From: Jacaranda mimosifolia
Taxonomy: Eukaryota > Streptophyta > Magnoliopsida > Lamiales > Bignoniaceae
Length of the DNA: 64,000 bases
Reading direction: 5' to 3'
NCBI GenBank assembly: GCA_018894105.1
Contig: CM032127.1
Coordinates: 30,930,369-30,994,368, forward strand
Of the stretch, positions 22,561-33,455 are shown piece by piece. Each line of letters starts with the position of its first letter. The stretch's first letter is position 1. A program made the translations under genes and the position numbers. The notes beneath the pieces are model-generated. The model made no database searches, was not told the origin of the DNA, and worked only from the letters and a program-made list of their open reading frames with translations.

Positions 22561-23149
22561 AGGTAATTTTTCATTGTTTATCATGACATTCATCATGAAA
22601 CTTGCCATTTTTTTTTTTGCAATTCTAACAAGATAGTATAGACTTGTGACGATATAAAAATATGGTTTGGGCCTCTGAGCAACTTATCTACAGCGTAATA
22701 CAGCTTTCTTGATTGGTATATGTATATGCTATAGCTATCTTTCTTTATATTTATGGAACTAAGCTAATGAAGAAGTTTTGTATGACATTTTTTTTAAACT
22801 TCTCTCTGAATTATATCATTTCATGTTGTTCATTTGGCATTTAACTGAGGTTTGCATTGCTTAACTCTTAACAACTTTGATATTTACATGTTTAGAAATT
22901 TTTTTTGCATCTATAAACAATTTAGACATGAAAAAATTTTAATTGGAATCTTTTGATAGCGATCTCATTTTATAGATTTTCATAAGGCTCTTCTTAGAAA
23001 CTTTACAAATGATTTATATAGAATAGCATAAGAAGATGTAATCATTGTTCAGTGAGCAATATAACGTGATGCTACCTTCGCTTTATAAAAGTTGCAACTG
23101 TTACTCACCTTCTCTTTTTTTCTCCCTAGTAAGCAACAGAGATGCTCTA
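22561..23149. other. Non-coding AT-rich DNA
   Basis: Intron-like T-rich sequence after the CIPK fragment, with no motif or frame that can be supported. Confidence 0.5.
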
Positions 23150-23530
23150 TTGCTGGCTCATGCATGGTTATGAAAGGTGATAGGTGAGAGGCAGGCGAGA
23201 GGCGGGGCAATAGATGGGCGACCAAAAGGGGAAAGAGGCGGCAATGAAGGAGAAAAACGTATATAATATATGCATTGAAAAAAATATAAATAAAAAAGAA
23301 AAATAGAAAATAGGACAACAGGAGAGCAAGAGAAGAGAAGAAAAAAAAATTTAAAAGATGGAAAAAAGGAAACAAAAAATGTATGAAAAAGGAAGGGAAA
23401 AAACATAAATAAGATAGAAGAAAAAGAGAAAATTACAAAAATGCAAAAAGAAAAAAAAAGGAGAAAAAGAAAACAATAAGGAACAAGAAGCAGAAGAAAA
23501 GATGAAGAAATAAGCTATTTTGTTATCTAC
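23150..23530. repeat. A/purine-rich dispersed repeat, copy 1
   Basis: A GC-containing head (AGGTGAGAGGCAGGCGAGAGG to GGGCGACCAAAAGGGG) leads into a long A-rich tract with GAAAAACGT, TGCATTGAAAAAA and ATATAAATAAAAA, and ends at AATAAGCTATTTTGTTATCTA. The same order of landmarks recurs at 26455-26815. Reverse-strand open frames here are F/L/S low-complexity shadows. The element type is unknown. Confidence 0.7.
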
Positions 23531-23710
23531 TTATAACCAATCTGCTTGCTACCGTGCTGTTTCTTTTCCCCTTCATTCGTCGGTTTACAAAATTGTGATG
23601 CTAATGATGTGGTGGTCACAGGTGTGTAGCATGTTTTGCAGACAACCATAACTCTTGATCAATGAGAGACTCATATAGTAATTCTGTGTTTCTATTTTTG
23701 TGTCTTGCAG

Positions 23711-24735
23711 CCTCGACTCTACGTTGTAAGGGGAATGCATGAAAGTACATTTTCTCTGTTCAAGTAAGACATCAAGGACAAAACCTATGTTGTACAAGAA
23801 CGTTTTATGTGATATATAATTTCCTTTTTGGATTCTCAGGTATACATTATTCTGGGTGCTCCTTATCGTTACAAAACTGGCTTTCAGTTTTTATATTCAG
23901 GTGCTTACCTTTCCCATTTTCTTGATTGTTATTTTTTCACTTTTCTGATTGTGTATCAATATCTGTATCAAATGATGACCTACTATTTTCCCAAATTCCT
24001 GGTGCCAATCAATTGCGTTTATAGTTGAAATTTTCTCAGTATAAGCTGTACTGCCTTTTTGGTTAGGCTTTGAGCATGTCTCATTAATGAAGAAATGGAA
24101 TGCTCACATTTTGGGCAAGAAAGGAGATTAATTCTCTTTTGTCAGTTAAACCATGCGCACTTCATGGCATGTTGTTGTTTTCTTGGTCATTTCACTGTCC
24201 GAATCTTTCCATTGCAGATAAAGCCTTTGGTGGGTCCAACTAAAACTATCATGAGTGCTCATGTATCAATGTACATGTGGCACGAGGTTTTCCCCCCAAG
24301 GTAGTCAACATGATGGTGATCTGGAGCTACAACTATCTCAGACAAGCAGACCAAGAGAAACACTTGGACATAAAATATTTGCATGGATTTTACTTGGTAT
24401 ATATTGAGTTTCCACATTGGATTTTTGCAGCTAAGAATAACACTGTGTCATGATTGCAATATGGGCACCAGTTAATCTTGTATGGATGATCCCATTATTT
24501 TCTGTATATTGATTTACTCTTTAATGCTTTACCAGGGGCAGGGGTGGGGCACTGGTCTACCAACGCTGCATAGCATTTGCTTTTCCTTTTTCAAAACAAT
24601 AATTTCTGAAAATTTCCTTCGTAGGTTTATTTCATGGATGCACAGATTCGGTATGCTATATTCTACACTATTTCGAGGTATATATGGGGCACTCCTTCGC
24701 CTTGGATTTGTTGGGAAAAATAGCCATTGGAGGAT
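23711..24735 (+). pseudogene. Callose synthase (GSL/CalS) fragment A
   Basis: Exon blocks: PRLYVVRGMHESTFSLFK (23711-23764) preceded by a CAG acceptor; YTLFWVLLIVTKLAFSFYIQ (about 23841-23900), a membrane segment; IKPLVGPTKTIM to WHEVFPPR (24218-24300); AKNN (about 24431) with a following frameshift and APVNLVY (about 24462); YFMDAQIRYAIFYT and, after a frameshift, RGIYGAL (24628-24695). These are consecutive parts of the central region of plant 1,3-beta-glucan synthases, which make callose at the plasma membrane. Frameshifts make it non-functional, and it runs directly into a different gene fragment near 24735. Confidence 0.88.
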
Positions 24736-24850
24736 GGTCCAGCCAGGGATCTTTCAAAGACTGAAGATGGAGAGAATAAAGTGACAGTTTTGTATATTGG
24801 GAGGATCCCGCATGAATTTTATGAGAAGGAAATGGAAGGTTATTTGTGTT
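24736..24850 (+). pseudogene. NIFK-like RRM protein fragment
   Basis: Reads RDLSKTEDGENKVTVLYIGR then IPHEFYEKEMEG. This matches the entry to the RNA-recognition motif of MKI67-FHA-interacting nucleolar phosphoprotein-like plant proteins (RNP2-like LYIGRIP). It is followed by a GTTATT donor-like site and no further RRM sequence, so only one exon was kept. The join to callose synthase has no intron boundary. Confidence 0.6.
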
Positions 24851-24943
24851 TTTTCTTTTGTATTTGAATTTCTTGATGCGAGTTCACTGTGGTAGGAGCC
24901 TGATCTTGGTGACATATTCTAAGCATCCGCATTGATTTTTTCA

Positions 24944-25640
24944 GGTACTAACTCTATTGACGTAGAAGAATCTTTGATTCCTGGCAGCACCTTGAGGGTG
25001 CTGCATGCTATGCAGCTTAATGATCCTGGTATTTTCCTCTTTGAACTACTTTATATTGGGCTTGATATCACATATTTGTCCTTGTGCTTTTGTGAATATG
25101 TAATTACTTTGTACATGTATGCATTCACCTCAGTCTTTAAGTTTTAATAGATTGTGTACTAATATTAAGATTTGCTGATCACAAGTTTTATTGGAAGGAA
25201 GTTTGGATATTGGGGAAACATGTTTAACTGTTGGGCCAATTCGTTGGACAAGCAATTGTTTGAATGTACGTTATGTGCAGGTTGGCAAACCTTGTTTGCT
25301 GTAAATATTCAAACTCTGTGTCCTTTTATTTTATTCACACACTTAAGAATGCTATTTAAGTGGTTTTTTATTTTTATGCTTGTCAGTTAATATCTTTATA
25401 ACTTCCTATTGATTCAGGTTTATGTTGATGAGCTAGTTGATGAAGATTATATTTCCATATGTTGCTCACTCTTTCCATCTATTGAAAGATCATTTTTGTG
25501 AAAGTTGGCTTTGTTAAATAACAGGTGTCATGGGGAGACTATGTTCTATTCCAAATTCTGTCAAGATGGGGTTCCCATGGGAGTTTATTCTCCAGCATGT
25601 GATTGTTCTTGCCAATAATCCAAGGTCAGTACTTATCTTT
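24944..25640 (+). pseudogene. Exon-like segments of unassigned genes
   Basis: An AG acceptor at about 24945 opens into SIDVEESLIPGSTLRVLHAM and QLNDPG (to about 25030). Further short open stretches are VYVDELVDEDYISICCSLF (about 25420-25480) and VKMGFPWEFILQHVIVLANN (about 25560-25620). They have exon-like composition, are plus-strand and separated by T-rich intron-like DNA, but I cannot assign them to a family. Confidence 0.4.
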
Positions 25641-25689
25641 AAATATGCTAATTTATCTTTTGTTTGACTTGCATCTGAATATTCATTGA

Positions 25690-26150
25690 ATCTTTTCAGA
25701 TGCCTCTGAAGAGTTAAAATCTGGTTGTTTCCTGAGTTCCATCTACCTGCAAACAATTGCACAGCAGCTGATTGGGTAGAAGTTATTTAGTTGTATGTAC
25801 AAATAAGGCTCCAAATGGACAAGCTATTCCATTGATCTTGGAACACCACCACATGGTTATTCCCCATTACATGGGAATGAGCAAAGAGATGGAGTTTGGT
25901 GATAAGAATATCAATGGTAATCATAGAGACATGAAAAGAAATAACTCCTCTTCCTCTCGATCATCATTTCAAGATATATCTTTGCTAATGCCTCAGGAGG
26001 CTGATGGGCTGGACGCTGTAAAGGGAGGACCAAACTTAAATGGGTTTAATATGTATGATTTTCATGATTGTCCAAGCTGGCCTAACAGGATTCCTTTCTG
26101 TTTTCGTAAATCCAGAATCAAACCATTAGTCCAGATATGCCTTTGATGTG
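25690..26150 (+). pseudogene. Unassigned open exon, Ser-rich
   Basis: A continuous plus-strand frame (25772-26146, 124 codons) contains MVIPHYMGMSKEMEFGDKN, a serine cluster NNSSSSRSSFQDISLLMP, then EADGLDAVKGGPNLNGFNMY. It is followed by CFVDDINTLDLWSG in a nearby frame. The Ser-rich, disordered look suggests the tail of a regulatory protein. I do not recognise the family. It abuts callose synthase fragment B. Confidence 0.45.
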
Positions 26151-26189
26151 TTTTGTGGATGATATCAACACTTTAGATCTCTGGAGTGG

Positions 26190-26335
26190 GTTGTCTTGTT
26201 ATGCGGCCTGGCCCAGATCATTATTGCTTGGAATAGCTCAGGACAGCCAACTTAAGCTTAATGTTTTCCAGAAAGTACTGAGCATCTTTGTAACTGCTGC
26301 AATCTTGAAACTTGGGCAAGGTATGTTAGACTTAC
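26190..26335 (+). pseudogene. Callose synthase fragment B
   Basis: LAQIIIAWNSSGQP (about 26205-26245) and then, one frame over, QLKLNVFQKVLSIFVTAAIL plus KLGQ followed by a GTATG donor. This segment lies upstream of fragment A in real callose synthases, yet here it is 2.5 kb downstream of fragment A. The gene order is therefore permuted. Confidence 0.82.
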
Positions 26336-26454
26336 TTCTTTTTTCGTGAGATAGGAAAAAATCTAGTTCTACTGTTAAGGCTTTTTCATAGTATTTACTT
26401 CTATTGCTTATACATTCATGACATAGATGACTTAATTTTTCTCCCTTCCTTTGT

Positions 26455-26815
26455 AGCCACGGTTGTTAGAGGCCAGGTGCGAGATGCAGGTGAGAGGTGG
26501 GCAACCAAAAGGTGAATGAGGCAACAATGAAGAAATGAAAAACGTGCATAAAGTGCATTGAAAAAACAAATATAAATAAAAACAGAAAAAAAGGAAAAAA
26601 ACAGAAAAACAGGAAACAGAAAATGCATAAAAAACAGGAAGACAGAAAGAAAAAAGAAATAAAAAGAGAATAGAAGAAAAAGAAAAAAAAAAAAATGAAA
26701 AAAAAGAAGAGAAAAAGTACAATAAAAGGAACAAGAAGCAGGAAAAAAGATGAAGAAATAAGCTCTTTCGTTATCTACTATCACCAATTTGCTTCAGATG
26801 AGGAAAAAATAAACT
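26455..26815. repeat. A/purine-rich dispersed repeat, copy 2
   Basis: Same landmarks as copy 1 (23150-23530): AGGTGAGAGGTGGGCAACCA, GAAAAACGTGCATAAAGTGC, ATATAAATAAAAACAG, and an end at AATAAGCTCTTTCGTTATCTA. Both copies lie among callose synthase pieces. It may be one element duplicated together with its surroundings, or two insertions. Confidence 0.7.
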
Positions 26816-27830
26816 AAGATGAAGAAATAATCACAAGTTTCCGAGAGGAGTATCTTACAAGTAACAGGTGATCTATAGTTTGAATGTTGTATATCAGCCA
26901 TTTGTTGATTTGTTCTTTCTTTCTTGTTTAATTTGGGTACAAAGTGGAAAAACATGGGACATATGTCTTTTATTTGATTGCTTAATTTACTTAGATTTTA
27001 GGGAAATGGATCTGCTGCTTGCTCCATATTGGGCTGATCGTGATTTGGAGATCATATAGTGGCCTCCATTCCTGGTTGCCTACAAGGTCTGCTTTTGACT
27101 TTTTGTGTTCCTTTTTAAATTTGAATACTGCTTGTAAGGCTTGTAAATACTTGGTTAGTGTTTTTCTGCGGCAACTGCTTATTACTGTTGAATTTTCTTT
27201 TCTATTTAAGTTTGTAGGTTGCTGTTACTGTTGATTTGGAGACATGTAAATTAAATTGTCCAACTTTGCAGCTAGATGATAAGCAGAAGGATAAGGATCA
27301 AGTTGTCATTCTTTTCCAAGATATGCTGGAAGTTGTGACCAGAGAAATAATGATGGAAGATCAAATATCCAAGTAATGTTTCTTTTTCAATGCGAACTAT
27401 GTGTCATCTTTTGAGGCCTGAATGGAATGTTCTTATTTTACTGTAATGTCTATGAATAGCTTATTAGACTGAATATCTGGTGGATTTGGACATGAAGGAA
27501 TGGTCCCTCTTGATCAACAATATATTTGCATCAGCTGGAGCCATCAAATTTCCAACTCCTGAGTCAGAAGCTTGGAAAGGGTAAATAGAAAAGTTGAAAT
27601 GCACTACAGCTGAAACTTTTAGCATCTACTTATTTAACCCTCATGTATTTCCTTGGCATAGATCAAGAGGTTGTATTTGTTGCTGACAGTGAAGGAATAT
27701 GCTATGGACGTGCCATCGAACCTTGAAGCTTGGAGGCGCATTTCCTTATTCTCCAATTCTTTGTTCATGGACATGCGTTCAACTCTTATAGTCCGCAATA
27801 CGCTGTCTTTCTCGTGAGTCCCTTTATTGT
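26816..27830 (+). pseudogene. Callose synthase fragment C
   Basis: Blocks: EEIITSFREEYLTS (about 26824-26866); REMDLLLAPYWADRDLEII (about 27004-27057), then a TAG followed by WPPFLVAYK; KDKDQVVILFQDMLEVVTRE to MMEDQIS (27290-27372); ASAGAIKFPTPESEAWKG (about 27530-27582); and LLTVKEYAMDVPSNLEAWRR to FSNSLFMDMRS (about 27675-27785). These are in family order and lie C-terminal to fragments A and B. Stops and frameshifts are present, and the catalytic glycosyltransferase part that would follow is missing. Confidence 0.88.
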
Positions 27831-28990
27831 TTTTGTTTCATTTGTATGTCTCATATGTCTGTTAGGCACTCTGGTAAAAGTTAATGGGAGGTAATGCATC
27901 CACTGCATAACTTTGACCCTTTTCACTTTTAGCCCATCCCAATCAATTATGATGCTTTGAAAATGGAGATAGGTTAATCAACAGGTGCATTTTTAGTTGT
28001 ATACCATACGTATGGGAATTGCTCCGACAGTTGCTATGAGGTGCTCACAGGAAATTAATTTGGGCTGCTCAAACTTCAGTGTCTAGAAAAGCTTCGGACA
28101 CAGTATAAGTGAAAACGCTTAACTACTTAACATGGGTTTAGTTAGAATGTTGATCTCAGGTGACTGATTTATTGTAGCCAAATCATAAAAATGAGCAGCC
28201 TGACTGCTTTGCCTTTTAATATATTTTTGCAACTACAACTTCCATGCCTGCTTCGATTTTTCATTTTGATATTTGTTCAAGAATACTAATTGCTTGCGCT
28301 TATCCCAATCATTTAAACATTTGAACAAAATATATGGGCTCACTGTCCATGGAAAATGGAATCTACATAACTTGATGAATTCCTTCTTTTATGTTTTGTT
28401 ATTTTGTAGTTTGATAGCTCATCTTATATTTTCCAACCTCAATCTACCATAGAGTTTATTGTACGGTTTGTTAGCCATTTGGATGCTGCATCTGCAACTC
28501 TATACTTTGAGCGCCTCTATTTTCTAGATCCCAAAACTTGACTCACACGAATGTTAAAATGTGTTTCTTCTAGATTTGACTGTGTCAATCTGTTCATTTC
28601 GTTCTAGTGGGATAGTTTAGTCTATTTTGCTCAGATCACACGCAAGAGATGACATAGACATATAGTGAAAGGAAATTACGTAATAAGAGACCCTATTCAG
28701 TAAGGCATAGAAAAGTTGGGACTTTGGCAGCAGAGAGTGAGACAGGACGATAAAACTCACCCACTTGCTTTGGTCAATTAGAAGAGAGAAAGTTGTCTGA
28801 GATACTATCAAGAAAAGAGATCAATAAAAGATGCATGGTAGGATGGCTTATCCAGTTGAGTACTTAGATTGAAGAGAATGAAATTTGATATGTGGTTAGC
28901 ATGAAAAGTCTATTGATACTCTCAAATTATTTTTCCCTTTGAAGCTCTCAAAGTATCAAAGGTTTTTTGTCTCTCTCTCTCTTTCCTTCT
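27831..28990. other. Mostly non-coding DNA, one unassigned exon-like stretch
   Basis: T-rich intron-like sequence. At about 28450-28540 the plus strand reads EFIVRFVSHLDAASATLYFE and then RLYFLDPKT before a stop. This looks exon-like but I cannot place it. Nothing else is supported. Confidence 0.4.
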
Positions 28991-29021
28991 TGTCGTGCTA
29001 TTTTTTTTAAATTTGTTTCCA

Positions 29022-29440
29022 GAATCAATTCTTCATCTCTGGTCTATCAGGTGATGAAATGACTCACAATCATGTTTTAGAAGCATTGTATAGGCGTATA
29101 TGTGAGCTCACAATGAGAATAAGTGTTTCAGGGTTATTATCATCATACCTCTTCTACTAGGTTTCCAGGCACCAGCATTTCTTTGTGGGCCACTTTTATT
29201 TTCTGCTGCCTATAGTTCTTTATGTTCTTCATCAATCTTAAATGTCAGTTGGGTGGTATAGACGATTCTGGTGCTGCATCTGTGAGAGCCATTTTGCATT
29301 GGCAATATCGGACAATATGCAGCAGACCAAATTCAATTCTGCATATTCTGTGTGACGTTGTTGGCCCTACAATGCATGATTATGTCCTTTTATGGTCTGA
29401 GAGCCTATGACAGACTTTTTGATGGCAGTCTTATTGCTTC
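29022..29440 (+). pseudogene. Phospholipase D zeta (PX-PH type) fragment
   Basis: NQFFISGLSGDEMTHNHVLE then ALYRRIC (29022-29102), NKCFRVIIIIPLL (about 29117-29155), and DDSGAASVRAILHWQYRTIC to SRPNSILH (29256-29342). A frameshift is followed by GPTMHDYV and FYGLRAYDRLFDG (about 29365-29425). The blocks are in family order, just N-terminal to the second HKD motif, which is not present. The enzyme family hydrolyses phosphatidylcholine to phosphatidic acid. Stops and frameshifts show decay. Confidence 0.83.
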
Positions 29441-29444
29441 TAGT

Positions 29445-29880
29445 TAGGTACACATGCATTTCCCTATTGTACAACTTATGCGTAAGTCTCTTTTCCTTAA
29501 TCATGGGCATCTGATTCCTGAATCCGATGCCTCCCCAGCAGCATGAAGTTTTTCTACTAATACTTTTGTGTGGTTGCATGTCTGAATTCTATGTTTGATG
29601 ACTCTAAGCATGGCTATTTTGCTGCTAAGTTTAAAGTCTACTGCTTGAGACATGCTTTGTTCTAAGGATCTGCTTTGAGTTTCTTTTGATTGACAAAGGA
29701 TGCATGTGTGCCAGTTGCCACATGTATGAGTATTTGTAAATATGGAACTTGTATTAGTTTAGAACTGGAATGGCACTTATAGTTTTGCATGTCCCAGTTA
29801 CTGGCAGAAATGTTTACTCACTTATCTAATTTAATGGCTTCTAAGTTTTTACAGTTCAACTTTTTGACTCGTTCTTTGCC
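29445..29880. other. Non-coding DNA between PLD and citrate synthase fragments
   Basis: Intron-like T-rich sequence. No supportable frame or motif. Confidence 0.5.
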
Positions 29881-29889
29881 TTTTGATAG

Positions 29890-31567
29890 TGTATGGGAGT
29901 CCAGCATCTAAAAGGACTTATTCTTTGTCTTTTCATGTCAGTGTACGGGAATCTAACATCTGAAGGTCACTCAGTGGCAGATAGGGTGTTTGCCATTTCA
30001 CAGCATTCAACTGCTCCACACGGAGTATTGGTATACTTGCTTTCTTTTTGTAGACGAAATGTTCAACCGAAAAGTGTTTAACGTCAATTATTTTTCATAC
30101 TTGTAGTGCCTCATTGCGACTGATAGTAAGATGCAAACTACTATTCTGGTTTAGTGATCCACATATTGTGTCCTTTTCCTCCATCTTATATAATCATGTC
30201 ATATTAGGATTCATGAAACCTCCAATTGAGCCCCCGTTAGCAACTGAATGTAAATTTCCTTAATGCCTTCATGTTTTGCATGACATCATACAGGCAATTG
30301 CCCCATGATGCTCATCCAATGAGTGTTCTGGTCAGTGCATTGAGTTCTCTTTTTGTTTTCCATTGGGACGCAAATCCAGCTTTGAGAGATAAACTAAATT
30401 ATGCGGATACTTCAGAAGGTGATGTCCTTTTCTCTTTCATTCTGCAGGTCTATTGTTAGTTTCATATTAAATTTTGTGCACATAGATTGCAACTGCATTT
30501 TTATACTAATGTTCAGCTTATTATGAGTTCTGGTGGCTGCAGCAATAAGAGGCGTACTAATCATGTTTGCAGGCATCCATAATTGCTGCAGCAATAAGAG
30601 GCGTACTAATCATGTTTGTAGGCTCCCACATTGCTGCAGCATCTTATTTGAGGTGTGGCAGCTTACTTGGGGACGGCAGGGAGGCTGCATGTTCTTCCAT
30701 ACAGCAATCTCTCATACTCAGAGAACTTCTTATATATGCTTGATTCATTGTATGTTCTCTTTTTGCTTCTGAATCTACTCAGTAGAAAAGATCAAATTTC
30801 AGTATTCCCTTGATTAATTGGATTAACATTTGTCTTCTTTTAATGATATTTGATAACTGTGTTTATTCTTTGCAGCATGAAAATAAAATATTAGGTTCCT
30901 ATAATCCTTGAATTTTGAGCTGTTGTTCTACGTAAAGGGTTTCGGTTATGGAACAAACAGGGGTAACAGATCTTATAAGCCAAACCTGGACTGGCATGTG
31001 CTCTTGACATTCTTTTCATATTACATGCAGAACATGGAATGAATTGCTCCATTGCAGCTAAAAGACAGCTTGCTTTGAGGTTGTATCTAATTGTTTTGTT
31101 GAAGGTGGAACAGTTCATTCCTTCAGTTTGTAACTTATGCCGATCTGATCTGCATTTACAGTGGTGTTTATATATATATAAAGCAGTCTTGCTTGCTAGG
31201 GCAGTTGGAGCCTTGTACAATCCTCTTCATGGTGGAGCAAATGAGGTAATCGACATTGTAGTGCCTATGAAGCTCCTTTCAGGAAATTTTTGGTCTTTCA
31301 ATGGGAAGCACTAAGATGTTTATTTTGGCACAGATATATGTAGTATGCTTAACTTAAGGAATTTCATGAGCCATGTAGACGTTTAGTTCTGATTCTTTTT
31401 TCTAATTGTTTACCATGTATGCAGTGCTCAAGATGTTGAGCGAGATTGGAAGTACTGATAACATACCAGATCTCATTGAAGGCGCAAAGAACAGGTTAAC
31501 ATCATTTTGTGACAGTTCTCTTCTCTGGTTTCTCCTTTGAGATGTTCTAACTCAAGCAAGTCATGTG
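29890..31567 (+). pseudogene. CSY-like: Peroxisomal citrate synthase fragment, tandem unit 1
   Basis: YGNLTSEGHSVADRVFAISQ then HSTAPHGVL (about 29945-30025); [20 protein letters not shown] then HWDANPALR (30301-30387); a RDK..-like stretch lacking the preceding exon part; IAAA (twice, from a ~50 bp tandem duplication at 30535-30630); a frame-shifted [18 protein letters not shown] segment (30640-30745); [17 protein letters not shown] (about 31194-31245) with the active-site-proximal His; and KMLSEIGSTDNIPDLIEGAK (31430-31490). Plant peroxisomal citrate synthase condenses oxaloacetate and acetyl-CoA. Multiple frameshifts occur. The unit ends where the sequence at about 30165 is repeated. Confidence 0.88.
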
Positions 31568-33455
31568 TCTATGTGTCCTTTTCCTCCATTTTATATAATC
31601 ATGTCATATTAGGATTCATGAAACCTCCAATTGAGCCCCTGTTAGCAACTGAATGTAAGTTTCCTTAATGCCTTCATGTTTTGCATGACATCATACAGGC
31701 AATGCCCCATGATGCTCATCCAATAGGTGTTCTAGTCAGTGTATTGAGTTCTCTTTTTGTTTTCCATTGGGACGCAAATCCAGCTTTGCGAGTAAGTCAA
31801 TTATCACAATTCTTGGAACTCTTCTTCTCCCTTTAGTCTTGTTTGGTACTCCTGTTCCTGCTTGTGGATTGAGGATGAAAGAACAATTCCACTTCCAGTT
31901 AATGGGATGTCTTAAACGCTTCCTAAATGCTGCTTTTGGTTTATAAAACAATTTGGACATTTTAGTCTATAGAATGTCTGTATCATGAAGATTTTGCAAT
32001 TTTCTTGAGAATCTTTTCCATAGCATCTTTATGCTGCTTATGTATACATTCAGAAAGGTTAACCCTTTTTCCCTCTTTGGAAGATTCTCATCCTGTTTCT
32101 ATGACATCTTACTGCTTGTTGCATCAGCTATTTAAGATGATATGTTGCAATTCTAATCATTTGGTTCACTTTTCATTTAGGGGCAAGACATTTACAAATC
32201 TAAACAAGTCAGAGATACACTAATTATGCGGATACTTCCGAAGGTGATGTCCTTTTCTTTTTCATTCTGCAGGTCTATTGGTAGTTTCATTATTAAATTT
32301 TGTGCACATAGATTGCAACTGCATTTTTGTACTAATGTTCAGCTTATTATGAGTTCTGGTGGCAGCAGCAATGAGAGGCGTACTAATCATGTTTGCAGGC
32401 TCCCACATTGCTGCAGCATCTTATTTGATGTGTCGCAGCTTATTTGGGGACGGCAGGGAGGCCGCATGTTTTTCCATCTGGCGATCTCTCATACTCAGAG
32501 AACTTCTTATATAGGCTTGACTCATTGTATGTTCTCTTTTTGCTTCTGAATCTACTCAATAGAAAAGATCAAATTTCAGTTTCCCTTGTTTCATTGGATT
32601 AACATTTGTCTTCTTTTTAATGTGATTGGATAACTGTGTTTATTCTTTGCAGCATGAAAATAAAATATCAAGTTCCTACAATCCTTGAATTTTGAGCTGT
32701 TGTTCTATGTAAAGGGTTTTGGTTATTGAACAAACAGGGGTAACAGGTCTTATAGGCCAAACCTGGACTGGCATGTGCTCTTGACATTATTTTTATATTA
32801 CATGCAGAACATGGAATGAATTGCTCCACTGCAGCTAAAAGACAGCTTGCTTTGAGGTTGTATCTAATTGTTTTGTTCAAGGTGGAACAGTTCATTCCTT
32901 CAGTTTGTAACATACGCAGATCTAAGCTGCATTTACAGTGGTGTTGATGTATATACAGCTCTCTTGCTTGCTAGGGCAGTTGGAGCCTTGTACAATCCTC
33001 TTCATGGTGGAGCAAATGAGGTAATCGACATTGTAGTGCATATGAAGCAGCTTTTAGGAAATTTTAGGTCTTTCAATGGGAAGGACTAAGGTGTTTATTT
33101 TGGCACAGATATATATAGTATGCTTAACTTAAAGAATAGAATGAGCCATGTAGATGTTCAGTTCTGATTCTTTTTTCTAATTGTTTACCATGTATTCAGT
33201 GCTCAAGATGTTAAGCGAGATTGGAAGTACTGATAACATACCAGATCTCATTGAAGGCGCAAAGAACAGGTTAACATCCTATTGTGACAGTTCTCTTCTC
33301 TGGTTGCTCCTTTGAAATGTTCTAACTCAAGCAAGTCATGTGTAAATATGGTGATCTCTAGGATGTGTAAGATGTCTTGTCTTGGGCACTGTGTCTACGG
33401 AAACTATGATCCGCAAGTCAAGGTCATCAAGAAACTTGCAAAAGAACTGCTTAGT
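31568..33455 (+). pseudogene. CSY-like: Peroxisomal citrate synthase fragment, tandem unit 2
   Basis: A direct tandem repeat of 30165-31567: the same intron (TGTGTCCTTTTCCTCCAT) and the same PHDAHP exon (31703). It keeps an intron and an exon that unit 1 lost: GQ.IYKSKQV-type coding at about 32181-32210 after a TTTAG acceptor. Then IAAA (32360), the [16 protein letters not shown] region (32410-32525), [20 protein letters not shown] then HGGANE (about 32945-33020), KMLSEIGSTDNIPDLIEGAK after a frameshift, and MSCLGHCVYGNYDPQVKVIK (33369-33430). At about 33455 it fuses to a transposon-like remnant, so the C-terminal exons are missing. Confidence 0.88.

Noticed and set aside
23049..23406. Minus-strand F/L/S-rich open frames
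   Set aside because: Reverse complement of the A-rich repeat; low complexity, and the same happens at 26416-26787.
29890..33455. Functional citrate synthase gene
   Set aside because: Frameshifts, stops and a missing N-terminus and C-terminus in every copy, although motif preservation is good locally.
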